A DNA stretch of 41,323 bases from Verrucomicrobiia bacterium (lineage in GTDB: Bacteria; Verrucomicrobiota; Verrucomicrobiia; Limisphaerales; DASXHY01): positions 1 to 41,323 of the forward strand of contig DASPIL010000044.1 in assembly GCA_035629175.1 (NCBI GenBank), given 5' to 3'. Positions 32,229 to 41,323 of this stretch are shown one piece after another. Position numbers and translations under genes: made by a program. Positions within the stretch are counted from its first letter, which is position 1. Each line of letters opens with the position of its first letter. The notes under the pieces are model-generated. The model ran no database searches, was not told where the DNA came from, and worked only from the letters and a program-made list of their open reading frames with translations.

Positions 32229-35200
32229 TTACTCCCAAAATGGTTGGATATCGTCCCAGGCGAGTTGCCAGCCATTGCCGTAGGTGCCGGAATACGCGCG
32301 CCAAAGACGAGGTTGGCTCGGATCGGGCAGAGTGTTCGGAGGTGGCGGGGGCGGGGGTGTGCCGCGACCAAAGACATGCACCTGTGCGCCGTCTCCGGTG
32401 CACACAACAGCCGGGCCGGAACTGAATACCCCACTGCCGATCGCCTTCCATTCGGCCGCCGCGTAAGGCCCGCCAAGGCTGACGAGCGCGGTGTGCCAAT
32501 AGCGGTTATCCATTCCGCGGCCGCCCACGTGGACGACGTTGCCATCAGCAGAAGCGGCCGCAGCGGGGGCCGAGCTGAACGTTCCCGAATGCATGGCCGC
32601 CCATCCCGTCCAGTTCGTTCCGGCGTTCGACGAATAATTCCACCAGATTCGATTGTCCGTTCCCCGGCCAAATACGAAAACCTTCTGGCCATCACCGGAA
32701 CATGCGGCTGCCGGTGCCGAGTTGAATGCGCCGAAGGGGATCGTCGAAAAGGGAGTCCAATGACTGGCGCCGCTGACGAGTCGCGTATGCCGGTAGCTTC
32801 CGTCCTGATGCCGGGCCACCACATGCAACAATTGTGCGTTGGCCGAGCCTGCGACGGCGGGAGCGGAAGCGAATTCCAAAGTGACGATGCCGCCTGAATG
32901 CGACAACGGCGACCAACTGCTGAAGTTCGTGCCACCGTTCAAAGAGCGCGCCCGCCAGATTTTCTTGTCCATGCCGCGTGCGAAGAGATCAATCGTGCTG
33001 CCCGCGATGGAAACCGTCGCTGCCGGGCTGGAGCGAAAGATACCGGAGGCGAGCGCCGGGTCATACCCGAAGAACCAGGTGTTGCCCGCGTTCGGTGAAT
33101 GGATGCGCTCCAGGGATCCTGGCAATTTCCGATCGAAGACGGAGAAGATATCCAGACGATTGCCAGAGTCATCCATCACGGCGGCACAGCGAGCAGGGTC
33201 GAGATCGGCATTGAAGATGTACGGGAGCAGTTGAACGGACGGAAAGTTGGACGGAACATCCGGTGTTCGCACCTGGGTCATACTTGCAGTGAGACCGAAC
33301 CAGACGGCTTCGGCATCGTGCCATTCGGGAGGATCGTCATCGCCCCATCCCATGTTGCACTTGAACCAGCGGGTCAGCTCAACCTGCTCGCAATCTTCGT
33401 AGCGTTCGACGCGCTTGTATCCGTATGCAAGCGCGTAGTGCGGGGTAATCCCGCTCCAGATTCCGACGACCCCTGGACGATTATTCTTGATGCCATTTGC
33501 CACCGCCTTGCCGCCCTCCTCCCAATCGGTCCCGCCGACCAAAAAGAAATCGTTCCAGTGTGCCTCTGCATGGCATTCCACAAAGTAAGGTCCAAATTCA
33601 TTCATGGGCGCCGGCCAGGGAAAACCGCCGAGCGAGTTGGCTACGCGAAAGATGTATTCGTAAAATGCAGAGGCCATTTGATCCGGGGCCGTGGCGCCCT
33701 GGCCACTCACGCAAAACGTGTTGCACAATCCGTGCAGATCATCGTACACGGCGCGAACGAGGGATTCATTCTCCCACGATGTTTTCGGAGCATCGCTGTT
33801 CTTAAGCGAATCCGGGTTGAACCGAAAGACGGCGGCATTTCCGCGGCCGGAGTTAAGTTTGTAAAACGCGCTCGGCACGCCGTTGACGTCCCACCAGCCG
33901 AGGAGCATGGCGAGAGCGGTTGGGCCGCATCCGACTGACGGACACCACTTGTTGTTGTCTTTGAGTTGATGAAACAGTCGTTGATCGCCATCCCAGCCTG
34001 TCCCGGCGTACCACGTATCCGTGTCCAAACTGGGACATCCGGCCGCGGCGCCAAACGCAGCGGGCGTCGCTGACGTGACAACGAGTGTGTAATTCTGCGC
34101 GGCGCCGGCGGCGGTGACTACGCGCACGATCGCACTGCCCTCGGCGAGACCGGTTGCGGAAAATCCGCCGCTGCCGGCCAGCAACTGTAATTGCGCGATG
34201 GGTGGCTCGCCGTCTTCAGACAATAGGCTGACCCGTTTTAGAGGTGTGCTTTGAAGGAAGACCGTCGATTCCCCTTCGCCAACACTCAGGCGCGGCAACC
34301 GTCCGCCCCGCAGCAGACTCCAGCGGCCGCTGGCGATCTGACTCCGATTCAACCGATAACTGGCGACCAAGGGATTGGTGAGGAAATTTTGTTTCATGGC
34401 CGGGTACAGATAGAGCGGAGCCGGTTCGAGCGGAGGGAGCGCAGTCAGCACTTTTTGGCCGGTAGTCGAGTCAAAGGAGAAGTGACCGCTCAAATCCGGG
34501 CGCGGCGAATTGTCCGCGAGGGCGCCGGGAGGCGTTCCATATTGCCCCAACAAGTGACCCCCGGCGTCTTCAACCGACCAATACACTGCGTTGAACCGCA
34601 GGATTTTTGCGGGCGCCCCCGAACCGACGCGTTTGAGCACGCGCTCGGTTTTGGTTGAACCGCGGGTGGCAAATTCCACGATCGGTGCGTCGTTGTCTGT
34701 CAGGGAGATCAAAATGTAACCCTTGGACGGGCCGTTTGGCTGTCCGTTCGGCACCACCTTGAGCTCCGCGTAGGCGGGTTGTGTGCCATTCGCATGCAAG
34801 GGATCGAACACCAGCGTGGCGGCAGGGGCGAGATCGACGTCGCTCCAGTCTGCCGCGTCACTTCCGGGCGGTGTCCCGGAATCCGGACCAAAGATCTGCA
34901 AATACTGGCGCGCGGCCGCAACGGTCTGTGTGGGGAGATTCGAAATCGGAATGCCATTTGTTCCGGGTAGGGGAATGAGCACCGGCGAATAGATGCTTCG
35001 CGCAAACCTGTAGAATCGATTGCCATTCGCGCCATCAGCGTCAAAGAACCGCAAGTCGCCAAACTCATCCGCCTGAATCTCACCCAGCCACTCCCAGCCG
35101 AGCGGGTCGGTGAGATCGTCGGTTGCTTCGACATTGTAGCGCTCGGCGGCCCGGGTAGAGGAGAGAAGGTTGAACCCGGTTTGGCCCCCCTCAAATTCAG

Positions 35201-36665
35201 GTTGCAGGGATGTGAGCAGAACCGGAGGCGTGGGCGGCAGTTCCACTCCGACGCGCGTCAAGGTGACGTCATTGCCATCGCCGCCCTGATAACTGATGCG
35301 GTATTTCACGCCGTCCGCCGAAATCGCGGCGCCCTCGGGAAGACCCGCGAAGTAGCCGTAAACCGGGTCGGTGTTGTCATTGGAAATCAGCGGGAACTCG
35401 GTCCCGGCGGCGGGGGTAAAACTCACGCTGATATCCAGAACGGGCTGCTGCAAGGCGACACTGCCAATGACGTTGACGCGGCTGTAGATCGAGTGGGATT
35501 GAAGCCGCGCGTGGAAGCGTGTTGAACCTGAGAGATTCAATCCGGCGCTTGTGAGCGGATCGCTCAACCCCAGGAGGTGTGAGCCGGGCGCAAAGACACC
35601 ATCGATCATGACCACCGGACCCACCGCCGGCACAGGAGCTCCGACGACTCCGGGCGTTCGCGTCCCGCCAACCAGGGCCGAGCCCGGCACACGGATCCAG
35701 GTGAACGGGGCTGAGCGGTTGAAATAGAGCTCGCCTGCTTCCACATACGTCGCTCCGGAATAAGTGCTCACCGCCCCTGCTCCCGGGATCAAGCTGTAGT
35801 TCAGGCTCAACACCCCCTGACCGCGTTTGAGGATCGTTCCACCAGCGCCATGAATTGGGCCAGAGAATGCGCGGCTCGTGCCTGTGGGTTGGTCGAGGAT
35901 CAACAAGCCATTGCCCAGCTGTAGGACGCCGGTGCCCGAGACTGCTCCCAACGATTCATGATTTCCGTTGAGATCGAACGCCGGCAGCGCGGCGAGGCCC
36001 GATGCATGCATGACGACTTCAGCGGTATCGGGAATCTGGTTTGAAGACGTGATTTGCACCGTGGCCGCGGGATGGATTTCGACATTCCCGCCGACCGCGT
36101 TAATTCCAGCGGGCTTGGCGAAAATCGTGACGCCGCCGGTGGCGAAGAATTGGGGGATTGTGTTTGAGTTCAGACCTTCCAACCGGAGGGTGCCGGTTCC
36201 AGACTTGGTGATCGATCCCGGTCCGAGGATTGCGCTTTGAATCCGGAACTCAGCCGTTCCGTTTATCGCCAGGTTGGCGATGCCGTTTTCGACTTTAAGC
36301 ACCAGCGAAGAGAGGACGAGGTTGTTGGAGCCCGAACACGTGAGTGTTGCGCCAGCGGCAAGCGTGAGCTGGGCTTGCTCGGTGAGAGCGCTCAATCGAT
36401 AGCCGTGACCGGACAGCGTGAGGCTCGTCACAACCAGACCGGGAATGTCGTTAATGGCATCCTGAGTTGCCGGCGTATCGGGAGGAAAGATCAGAATGAG
36501 ATCCGTCTCGCCGGACAACGGCGGAGAAGTTGTCCAATTGGCCGGGTTGCTCCAAAAATCGTCACGACCATTTCCGGACCAGGTATGGATTCCCGCCATT
36601 AGTGACAAGGAAAACCATAGTGAGCCTGACAATACGGCAATTTGAAACAGACGCATGGTATTCAT
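32229..36665 (-). CDS. Exported 1478-residue mosaic: strand repeats, papain-like peptidase, PLL-like lectin propeller
   Basis: After a signal peptide (AVLSGSLWFSLSLMAG) come autotransporter-type strand repeats (about 25-470; GSITKSGTGTLRLEG, ILKRGQGVLSLNY). A verrucomicrobial linker module follows (ERYNVEATDDL to NRFYRFAR), then a beta-rich region (about 570-880). Residues about 885-1130 resemble a papain-like C39-type peptidase: Cys913 in GCGPTALAM, His1076 in PHYALAYGY, and an Asn/Asp region FKCNMGWGDD. Residues about 1190-1460 are repeats such as FGRGTDNRIWWNYSSNAGTNW and FSSAPAAAASADGN, resembling PLL/PHL-type lectin propellers. There is no C-terminal barrel or sorting tail, so the secretion route is unclear. 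It may be a lectin-targeted peptidase. Isolated gene. Confidence 0.85.
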   Translation of the reverse strand: MNTMRLFQIAVLSGSLWFSLSLMAGIHTWSGNGRDDFWSNPANWTTSPPLSGETDLILIFPPDTPATQDAINDIPGLVVTSLTLSGHGYRLSALTEQAQLTLAAGATLTCSGSNNLVLSSLVLKVENGIANLAINGTAEFRIQSAILGPGSITKSGTGTLRLEGLNSNTIPQFFATGGVTIFAKPAGINAVGGNVEIHPAATVQITSSNQIPDTAEVVMHASGLAALPAFDLNGNHESLGAVSGTGVLQLGNGLLILDQPTGTSRAFSGPIHGAGGTILKRGQGVLSLNYSLIPGAGAVSTYSGATYVEAGELYFNRSAPFTWIRVPGSALVGGTRTPGVVGAPVPAVGPVVMIDGVFAPGSHLLGLSDPLTSAGLNLSGSTRFHARLQSHSIYSRVNVIGSVALQQPVLDISVSFTPAAGTEFPLISNDNTDPVYGYFAGLPEGAAISADGVKYRISYQGGDGNDVTLTRVGVELPPTPPVLLTSLQPEFEGGQTGFNLLSSTRAAERYNVEATDDLTDPLGWEWLGEIQADEFGDLRFFDADGANGNRFYRFARSIYSPVLIPLPGTNGIPISNLPTQTVAAARQYLQIFGPDSGTPPGSDAADWSDVDLAPAATLVFDPLHANGTQPAYAELKVVPNGQPNGPSKGYILISLTDNDAPIVEFATRGSTKTERVLKRVGSGAPAKILRFNAVYWSVEDAGGHLLGQYGTPPGALADNSPRPDLSGHFSFDSTTGQKVLTALPPLEPAPLYLYPAMKQNFLTNPLVASYRLNRSQIASGRWSLLRGGRLPRLSVGEGESTVFLQSTPLKRVSLLSEDGEPPIAQLQLLAGSGGFSATGLAEGSAIVRVVTAAGAAQNYTLVVTSATPAAFGAAAGCPSLDTDTWYAGTGWDGDQRLFHQLKDNNKWCPSVGCGPTALAMLLGWWDVNGVPSAFYKLNSGRGNAAVFRFNPDSLKNSDAPKTSWENESLVRAVYDDLHGLCNTFCVSGQGATAPDQMASAFYEYIFRVANSLGGFPWPAPMNEFGPYFVECHAEAHWNDFFLVGGTDWEEGGKAVANGIKNNRPGVVGIWSGITPHYALAYGYKRVERYEDCEQVELTRWFKCNMGWGDDDPPEWHDAEAVWFGLTASMTQVRTPDVPSNFPSVQLLPYIFNADLDPARCAAVMDDSGNRLDIFSVFDRKLPGSLERIHSPNAGNTWFFGYDPALASGIFRSSPAATVSIAGSTIDLFARGMDKKIWRARSLNGGTNFSSWSPLSHSGGIVTLEFASAPAVAGSANAQLLHVVARHQDGSYRHTRLVSGASHWTPFSTIPFGAFNSAPAAACSGDGQKVFVFGRGTDNRIWWNYSSNAGTNWTGWAAMHSGTFSSAPAAAASADGNVVHVGGRGMDNRYWHTALVSLGGPYAAAEWKAIGSGVFSSGPAVVCTGDGAQVHVFGRGTPPPPPPPNTLPDPSQPRLWRAYSGTYGNGWQLAWDDIQPFWE

Positions 36666-36890
36666 ACATCTGGAAAAGAGGAAATTGGGTGACGAACATT
36701 ACAGGAAAAATTCGGCCCAGCTTGACCCGAGTTTTACGGTGCGACAGGATCTCCGGGTTGCCGCGATTGAGATTGGTTCGTGCTTCCGATGGCCCGAGGA
36801 GGGGCATCGTGGGAGCGAAAGAAGGCTTCTGGGCTTTGCCTGAAAATTGACGGTGAGTCTCCCTGCTTGCTTGACGCCGTCGATCGCCCG

Positions 36891-36904
36891 GCCTGTCGAC
36901 AGGC
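36891..36904. repeat. 14-bp perfect palindrome
   Basis: GCCTGTCGACAGGC lies between the giant mosaic gene and the small gene at 36946. It is fully self-complementary. No regulator gene is adjacent, so a role as an operator is only possible, not shown. The surrounding stretch 36666-36945 has no supported gene. Confidence 0.5.
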
Positions 36905-36945
36905 TCTCAGCGTTGGCTCTCACGCCTTGCTCATTTTCTCGGCTG

Positions 36946-37302
36946 TCATTGCTTCGACAGCGATAGCATCTCAGTGACGAGCACCAATAATTCGGGCTCA
37001 AGTATCATATCGACGCTGTCTTCCGGGTAATTTTCAAATTGATCGCCGGGATGCAGCATCGCCCCGCTCTCAATCAGCCCATCCCAGATTCCGCGCTTGT
37101 CCTCGAGCGACCAGCGCGTCAATCGCCTCCGAATTACTTCCTCCAGCATGGCGAGGAGTCGCCCATCGCACCATCCGTTGATCGCAAATTCACGCCGGAT
37201 CTGCGCAATGACACGGAACTGAGTTCCCGGCAACATAATATGCGCTGCGTCCTGGAGCACCTGAGCCGCGGCATCTTCGTGGTTCATCGGTAGTGGTGTC
37301 AT
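36946..37302 (-). CDS. Hypothetical helical protein
   Basis: From ATG 37302 the product has 118 residues with no signal or membrane segment. It is mostly helical: HEDAAAQVLQDAAHIML, FRVIAQIRREFAING, LLAMLEEVIRRRLTRWSLED, then an acidic end (DQFENYPEDSVDMILEPELL). ATG 37287 is an alternative start. The frame extends upstream to 37542, but that part is Cys/Arg-rich and unlike a protein. No family recognised. It may be co-transcribed with the gene ending at 37376. Confidence 0.6.
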   Translation of the reverse strand: MTPLPMNHEDAAAQVLQDAAHIMLPGTQFRVIAQIRREFAINGWCDGRLLAMLEEVIRRRLTRWSLEDKRGIWDGLIESGAMLHPGDQFENYPEDSVDMILEPELLVLVTEMLSLSKQ

Positions 37303-37375
37303 TGCCGCACGACACGGGTTGAGCCACCGGGATTCATCGGGTGCACCGCACTCGCGCCTGCAGCCACACTGGGCA

Positions 37376-37777
37376 TCATTTCGGAATCTTTGTCTCATCG
37401 ACTCCGGCGCTGCGCAATGTTGAAATAAAAGCCGAACGTGGAATCGAGAAATACCCGTCATAGACGAACTCGTATTGATCCTCGTGATGGCCGGGCTGCA
37501 GCCAAACCTCGGCCCTGCGCCCGCCGCTATAGTGCAGGACAAATTGGCCTGCAGGTGTGCAGTCGTGGGCCCGCACCGCCTTGCCTGCGGTCAACACAGT
37601 CATTATCCCGCTGACATTTGTGAGAAGCGCAATCCGCTCGCCCCAAACAATATATTCTATGGATTCAGGCAGTCTGGAATCGAACTGAGGTGAACGAACG
37701 GGTCGCGAGGTAAACAAAGTGAATACCGCCACGACCACCACTATTACGAGAATCCTTGTGCGAATTTTCGGAGTCAT
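37376..37777 (-). CDS. Membrane-anchored or exported small protein (hypothetical)
   Basis: A 133-residue protein: basic head (MTPKIRTR), hydrophobic segment ILVIVVVVAVFTLF, then a mixed alpha/beta domain with IEYIVWGERIALLTN, AGQFVLHYSGGRRAEVWL and EFVYDGYFSIPRSAFIS. Uncleaved anchor or signal peptide; the rest would be periplasmic. No family recognised. It lies 73 bp before the gene at 36946-37302 on the same strand. Confidence 0.68.
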   Translation of the reverse strand: MTPKIRTRILVIVVVVAVFTLFTSRPVRSPQFDSRLPESIEYIVWGERIALLTNVSGIMTVLTAGKAVRAHDCTPAGQFVLHYSGGRRAEVWLQPGHHEDQYEFVYDGYFSIPRSAFISTLRSAGVDETKIPK

Positions 37778-38078
37778 GGTCGAACGAAACTGAAACGGAT
37801 CGCCGAGTCAACGGCGAAAGAGTTGCATGACCACGAAAAACACGAATCACACGAAACATCCCGCTCCTCTCTCTGCTACCTCTGCTTGCTCCTGTTCAAT
37901 GCCGGTTTCCGCTGCCGACCTTCGCGGCCTTTCCATGAACCTTGCTCAGGGTTCAGGGGTCACCATAAAAGAACCAAGGCTCCTCCTCGCCGCAGCCTCT
38001 CCTTCACTCCGAGTAAAGTGAGAAGATGGAACACGGACAGGCAAACGGGTTTGCGCGAATTATGCCAAGTGGCGGGAA
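37778..38078. other. Intergenic stretch with three 9-bp CACGAA-type repeats
   Basis: CACGAAAAA, CACGAATCA and CACGAAACA follow each other at 37832-37858. The motif resembles ACCACGAAAAACACGAA sequences often seen between genes of related bacteria; that comparison is from memory. A small hairpin CGCCG-AGTCAA-CGGCG lies at 37801-37816. No gene is supported in this gap between leuS and the preceding small gene. Confidence 0.5.
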
Positions 38079-40958
38079 TTAGACCGCAATATTCACGAGC
38101 TTCTTCGGAACCACGATGACTTTCCGGATCGTTTTGCCCGCGAGGAACGGCTGGACTTTTTCGGACGCCTTGGCCGCAGCTTCGAGAGTGGCGTTGTCGG
38201 CATTTGCAGCGACACGAATTACATCACGCAGCTTGCCATTCACCTGCACGGCAATTTCCAGGATATCTTCGACCAGCAACGCGGGATCGAACTTTGGCCA
38301 CGGCGCATACGGCAGCGACGGCCGAGTTTCGCCGCGATTGGTGTTCAGCAGGGACCACAACTCCTCAGCGAGATGCGGCGCGAACGGATGCAGGAGCACC
38401 AGGAAATCACGCATCACCGATGCAGGACGCGTCTCCCACTTGATTGCCTCATTGCTGAAAATCATCATCGCCGAAATGGCGGTATTGAATCCCAGGTTGT
38501 CGAGGTCCTCAGTGACCTTGCGAACGCACGCGTGGAGCACCTTGGATTGCGCGGCTGTGGGGGTGACGTCCCGGACCGCGGCATGCAATTTGATCCGATC
38601 AAGCAATTGTGTATCGCCCGGTTGCGCGGTGGTTTCGGCCTGCTCGAATTCGACTTCGCTTTGTTCATCGACGAAGAGCCGCCACACGCGTCCGAGGAAG
38701 CGGTAAACGCCTTCGACGCCCTTGGTGTTCCACGGCTTGCTGTCCTGCAGCGGGCCCATGAACATTTCGTAAAGGCGAAAGGCGTCGGCGCCGTATTCCA
38801 CGAGAATGTCGTCGGGATTCACGACGTTGCCGCGCGACTTTGACATTTTCTGCCCATCTTCGCCGAGGATCAGGCCCTGGTTGACCAGCTTGAAGAACGG
38901 TTCAGGCGTGGAGACATGGCCGAGATCGAAGAGCACCTTGTGCCAGAAGCGCGCATAAAGCAGGTGCAACACGGCGTGCTCCGTGCCTCCCACATACAAG
39001 TCGACACCGGGTGTAGAGGTATTCTGAACGGCAGCGGAGGACGCTGGCTTTTCCGGCGTTGAATCCGGGACGTTCGAGTTAGCGCTCGAGTCGCTGCCCA
39101 TCCAATATCGTTCCGCCTCGCGGCTCACGAACGAAGTCGCATTCTGCGCGTCGAGGTATCGCAGATAATACCAGCACGATCCCGCCCATTGCGGCATGGT
39201 ATTGGTTTCGCGGGTGGAGCCGTCGGGCAGGCTCACCCAATCCGCCGCGCGGGCGAGGGGCGGCTGGCCATCCGACGTGGGTTTGTAGTCGTCGAGTTTG
39301 GGAGGCAGGATCGGCAAGGCTGATTCGGGAAGCGCTTCGTGATAGCTTTGGCCGCCGGCATCTTTCTTCCAAACGATCGGAAACGGTTCTCCCCAGTAAC
39401 GCTGGCGGCTGAACAGCCAGTCGCGCAGTTTGTAGTTGATGGTTTTCTTCCCGAGACCCTGGGATCCAAGCCACGACGTGATCCTGCGCTTGGCTTCGGC
39501 TGTGGGCAGTCCATTGAGCGAGATCTGCGCGCCCGCCGAATTTACAGCGGTGCCTTCATCGGTGTAGCCCTGCCATTGCGCGTTTGGATCAGCGGGTTGA
39601 ACGACCTGCACAATCGGCAGGTTGAACTTTGTCGCAAACTCAAAATCCCGCGTGTCGTGCGCGGGCACTGCCATGATCGCGCCCGTGCCGTAGCTGGCGA
39701 GGACGTAATCCGCGATCCAGATCGGGATCTTTTCCCCATTCACCGGGTTGATGGCAAACGCGCCCGTGAAGACTCCGGTTTTTTCCTTGGCGAGCTCCGT
39801 GCGTTCGAGGTCACTCCGCGATGCCGCGAACTCCTGGTATTCTGCCACTGCAGCTCGCTGCTCCGCGGTGGTGATCGCCGCGACAATCTTGTGCTCGGGC
39901 GAAAGGACCATGTAAGTCGCGCCAAACAGGGTGTCGGGGCGCGTGGTGAAGACCTCGATGGAACTCTGCGGCGCATTGGATCCTTGAGGAACCGAAACAG
40001 TGAAGGTGACGGTGGCTCCTTCGCTGCGGCCTATCCAGTTCCGCTGCATTTCCTTCAGGGAATGGCTCCATTCGATCGTGTCGAGATCGGAAAGGAGGCG
40101 TTCGGCGTAGGCGGTGATTCGCAGCATCCATTGGCGCATTGGTTTTCGAACGACGGGGAAACCCCCGACCTCGCTCTTGCCGTCGATGACTTCTTCATTG
40201 GCCAGAACCGTACCGAGTTCAGGGCACCAATTCACAGGCGCTTCGCTGACGAAAGCCAGGCGTTTGGAATCGCGGAACGCGCGCTTCGCCGATTCCGTGG
40301 TGCAATCCTGCGGATACTTCAGAGTATCGATGGATTCGGCGCGATTTGTTTCAGGGTTGAACCATGCGTTGTAAAGCTTCAGGAAGATCCATTGGGTCCA
40401 CTTGAAGTAACCGGGATTAGTCGTATCGACTTCGCGCGACCAATCGTAGCTAAACCCCAGGCTTTTGATCTGGCGTTTGAAGTTGGCGATGTTGGCCTCA
40501 GTGGTGACCCGCGGATGCTGGCCTGTCTTGATGGCATATTGCTCCGCAGGCAGGCCGAATGCATCCCATCCCATCGGGTGCAGAACGTTGAAGCCTTGGG
40601 AGCGGCGATATCGCGCCAGGATGTCCGTTGCCGTGTAGCCTTCGGGATGTCCTACATGGAGGCCTGCGCCGGAGGGGTAGGGGAACATGTCGAGAATGTA
40701 GAACTTTCGCGGAAGCTGGCTGGTTTCCGCGGCGCCGGACTTGATCCCATGCCGCAGGGCGAAGGGATGATCGGCGGGGACGGCGTCGCCGGGGCTGAAT
40801 GCGCGAAACGAGTGGTTTTGATCCCAGGCGTGCTGCCATTTGGGTTCAATCAAGTGAAATGGATATTGTCTGCGGCTGCTGGCCATAGAGCGCGTGATCA
40901 TTGCGGAAAGAGGTTTGGGAAACAACTTTGAATCTGGTGCAGTTGTAGCGTCAGGCAT
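38079..40958 (-). CDS. leuS: Leucyl-tRNA synthetase
   Basis: A 959-residue class I aminoacyl-tRNA synthetase that charges tRNA-Leu in the cytoplasm. Signature motifs: HVGH (101-104) in [32 protein letters not shown], the CP1 editing domain with [18 protein letters not shown], and KMSKS at 704-708 ([17 protein letters not shown]). [17 protein letters not shown] precedes the latter. The anticodon-binding and C-terminal domains are complete (VQVNGKLRD). It is longer than the usual ~860 residues, partly from an N-terminal extension and a Ser/Pro-rich insert at about 630-660. Homologues usually start near [15 protein letters not shown], so internal ATGs at 40901 or 40886 may be the real start. Confidence 0.98.
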   Translation of the reverse strand: MPDATTAPDSKLFPKPLSAMITRSMASSRRQYPFHLIEPKWQHAWDQNHSFRAFSPGDAVPADHPFALRHGIKSGAAETSQLPRKFYILDMFPYPSGAGLHVGHPEGYTATDILARYRRSQGFNVLHPMGWDAFGLPAEQYAIKTGQHPRVTTEANIANFKRQIKSLGFSYDWSREVDTTNPGYFKWTQWIFLKLYNAWFNPETNRAESIDTLKYPQDCTTESAKRAFRDSKRLAFVSEAPVNWCPELGTVLANEEVIDGKSEVGGFPVVRKPMRQWMLRITAYAERLLSDLDTIEWSHSLKEMQRNWIGRSEGATVTFTVSVPQGSNAPQSSIEVFTTRPDTLFGATYMVLSPEHKIVAAITTAEQRAAVAEYQEFAASRSDLERTELAKEKTGVFTGAFAINPVNGEKIPIWIADYVLASYGTGAIMAVPAHDTRDFEFATKFNLPIVQVVQPADPNAQWQGYTDEGTAVNSAGAQISLNGLPTAEAKRRITSWLGSQGLGKKTINYKLRDWLFSRQRYWGEPFPIVWKKDAGGQSYHEALPESALPILPPKLDDYKPTSDGQPPLARAADWVSLPDGSTRETNTMPQWAGSCWYYLRYLDAQNATSFVSREAERYWMGSDSSANSNVPDSTPEKPASSAAVQNTSTPGVDLYVGGTEHAVLHLLYARFWHKVLFDLGHVSTPEPFFKLVNQGLILGEDGQKMSKSRGNVVNPDDILVEYGADAFRLYEMFMGPLQDSKPWNTKGVEGVYRFLGRVWRLFVDEQSEVEFEQAETTAQPGDTQLLDRIKLHAAVRDVTPTAAQSKVLHACVRKVTEDLDNLGFNTAISAMMIFSNEAIKWETRPASVMRDFLVLLHPFAPHLAEELWSLLNTNRGETRPSLPYAPWPKFDPALLVEDILEIAVQVNGKLRDVIRVAANADNATLEAAAKASEKVQPFLAGKTIRKVIVVPKKLVNIAV

Positions 40959-41323
40959 CGCTGCGTGACGCAGAGGGCGGCATCTTGCCGCCCGAACGAA
41001 AGCGTAAAGTGCGAAACCGCTGAAATCTTTTTGGTGCTCTCGAGGGCGGAGTTGCCCGCTCGTTCGCGGGCTGAGGGCCGGCTCTACGGCAGGCAGGGAT
41101 GTCGGCAGCTAAAGTATTGTTCATCGCAAACATGCCCGTCGGAGGACGGATAAGCGGCTTTGATCCGAATTCGGTCTTTTTGAACGGCTGATTCATCTGG
41201 ATCGAGCGGGTGACAGTCCAGAGGGATGAGGATAGAAAATGACTAGACATTTTTTACCCCCTGCCGCAGGCTTGCTTCATGGTTTTGGTCAATGCTCCGA
41301 CTGAAAGCGATGTTTTGGATCGG
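40959..41323. other. Region upstream of leuS with two hairpins
   Basis: GGGCGGCA-TCT-TGCCGCCC at 40975-40993 is a perfect 8-bp-stem hairpin 16 bp upstream of the annotated leuS start. GCCCGC-TCGTTC-GCGGGC lies at 41054-41071. Both look like GC-rich intergenic palindromes; the first would fall in the leuS leader and might affect translation. The minus-strand frame covering this part consists of these repeats and is not called. Nothing else is recognised to the window end. Confidence 0.6.

Noticed and set aside
39339-40931. 530-codon plus-strand frame
   Set aside because: It is the antisense of leuS, whose motifs are unambiguous; the antisense product has no recognisable family.
40951-41250. 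99-codon minus-strand frame upstream of leuS
   Set aside because: It is made of GC-rich intergenic palindromes and shows no protein character.

Overview
The window looks like chromosomal DNA of a free-living, carbohydrate-degrading member of the Verrucomicrobiota (Pedosphaera/Limisphaerales type). This is an inference. It rests on a GloVer-repeat protein, a Minf_1886-family gene, autotransporter-type strand repeats in a secreted giant protein, many signal-peptide glycoside hydrolases, weak Shine-Dalgarno sites and abundant GC-rich palindromic intergenic repeats. No search could be run, so family names are by motif recognition.

Layout. (1) 1-760: nearly four ~199-bp units of a composite palindromic repeat, followed by a MEDS-PAS-GAF-PAS histidine kinase (893-3622). 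(2) 3740-13828, minus strand: a five-gene run encoding, in transcription order, a GloVer-repeat protein, a GH43-CBM6 enzyme, a GH127-type beta-L-arabinofuranosidase, an SGNH esterase and a GH2 beta-galactosidase-like enzyme. All carry export signals, so this reads as a locus for arabinose- and galactose-rich plant polymers. (3) 13829-14449: a divergent intergenic region filled by a second repeat array. It is followed by a PA14/OB-like sensor kinase and its NarL-type response regulator (14450-18427), plausible regulators of region 2, and a convergent malectin-like lipoprotein. (4) 19.2-23.9 kb: a decayed accessory island ending at tRNA-Asn(GUU). It holds a third repeat block, an hsdR remnant whose helicase core is replaced by a repeat element, a frameshifted Fic gene, a transposase pseudogene and pieces of a large serine recombinase, one of them inverted. 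(5) 24.0-32.1 kb: a GH43-like secreted enzyme, a tandem M16 peptidase, a Minf_1886 gene coupled to a tiny membrane protein, and several small lipoprotein or membrane genes. (6) 32.2-36.7 kb: a 1478-residue exported mosaic protein with strand repeats, a papain-like peptidase domain and a PLL-like lectin propeller. (7) 36.9-41.0 kb: two small genes and leuS.

The most unusual items are the repeat family with stem-preserving variation, and its presence exactly at the internal deletion of hsdR. Next are the sensor kinase whose PA14 halves occur in reversed order, and the strand-repeat/papain-like/lectin mosaic. No intact defence system, CRISPR array or complete mobile element was found; the island is debris of such systems.
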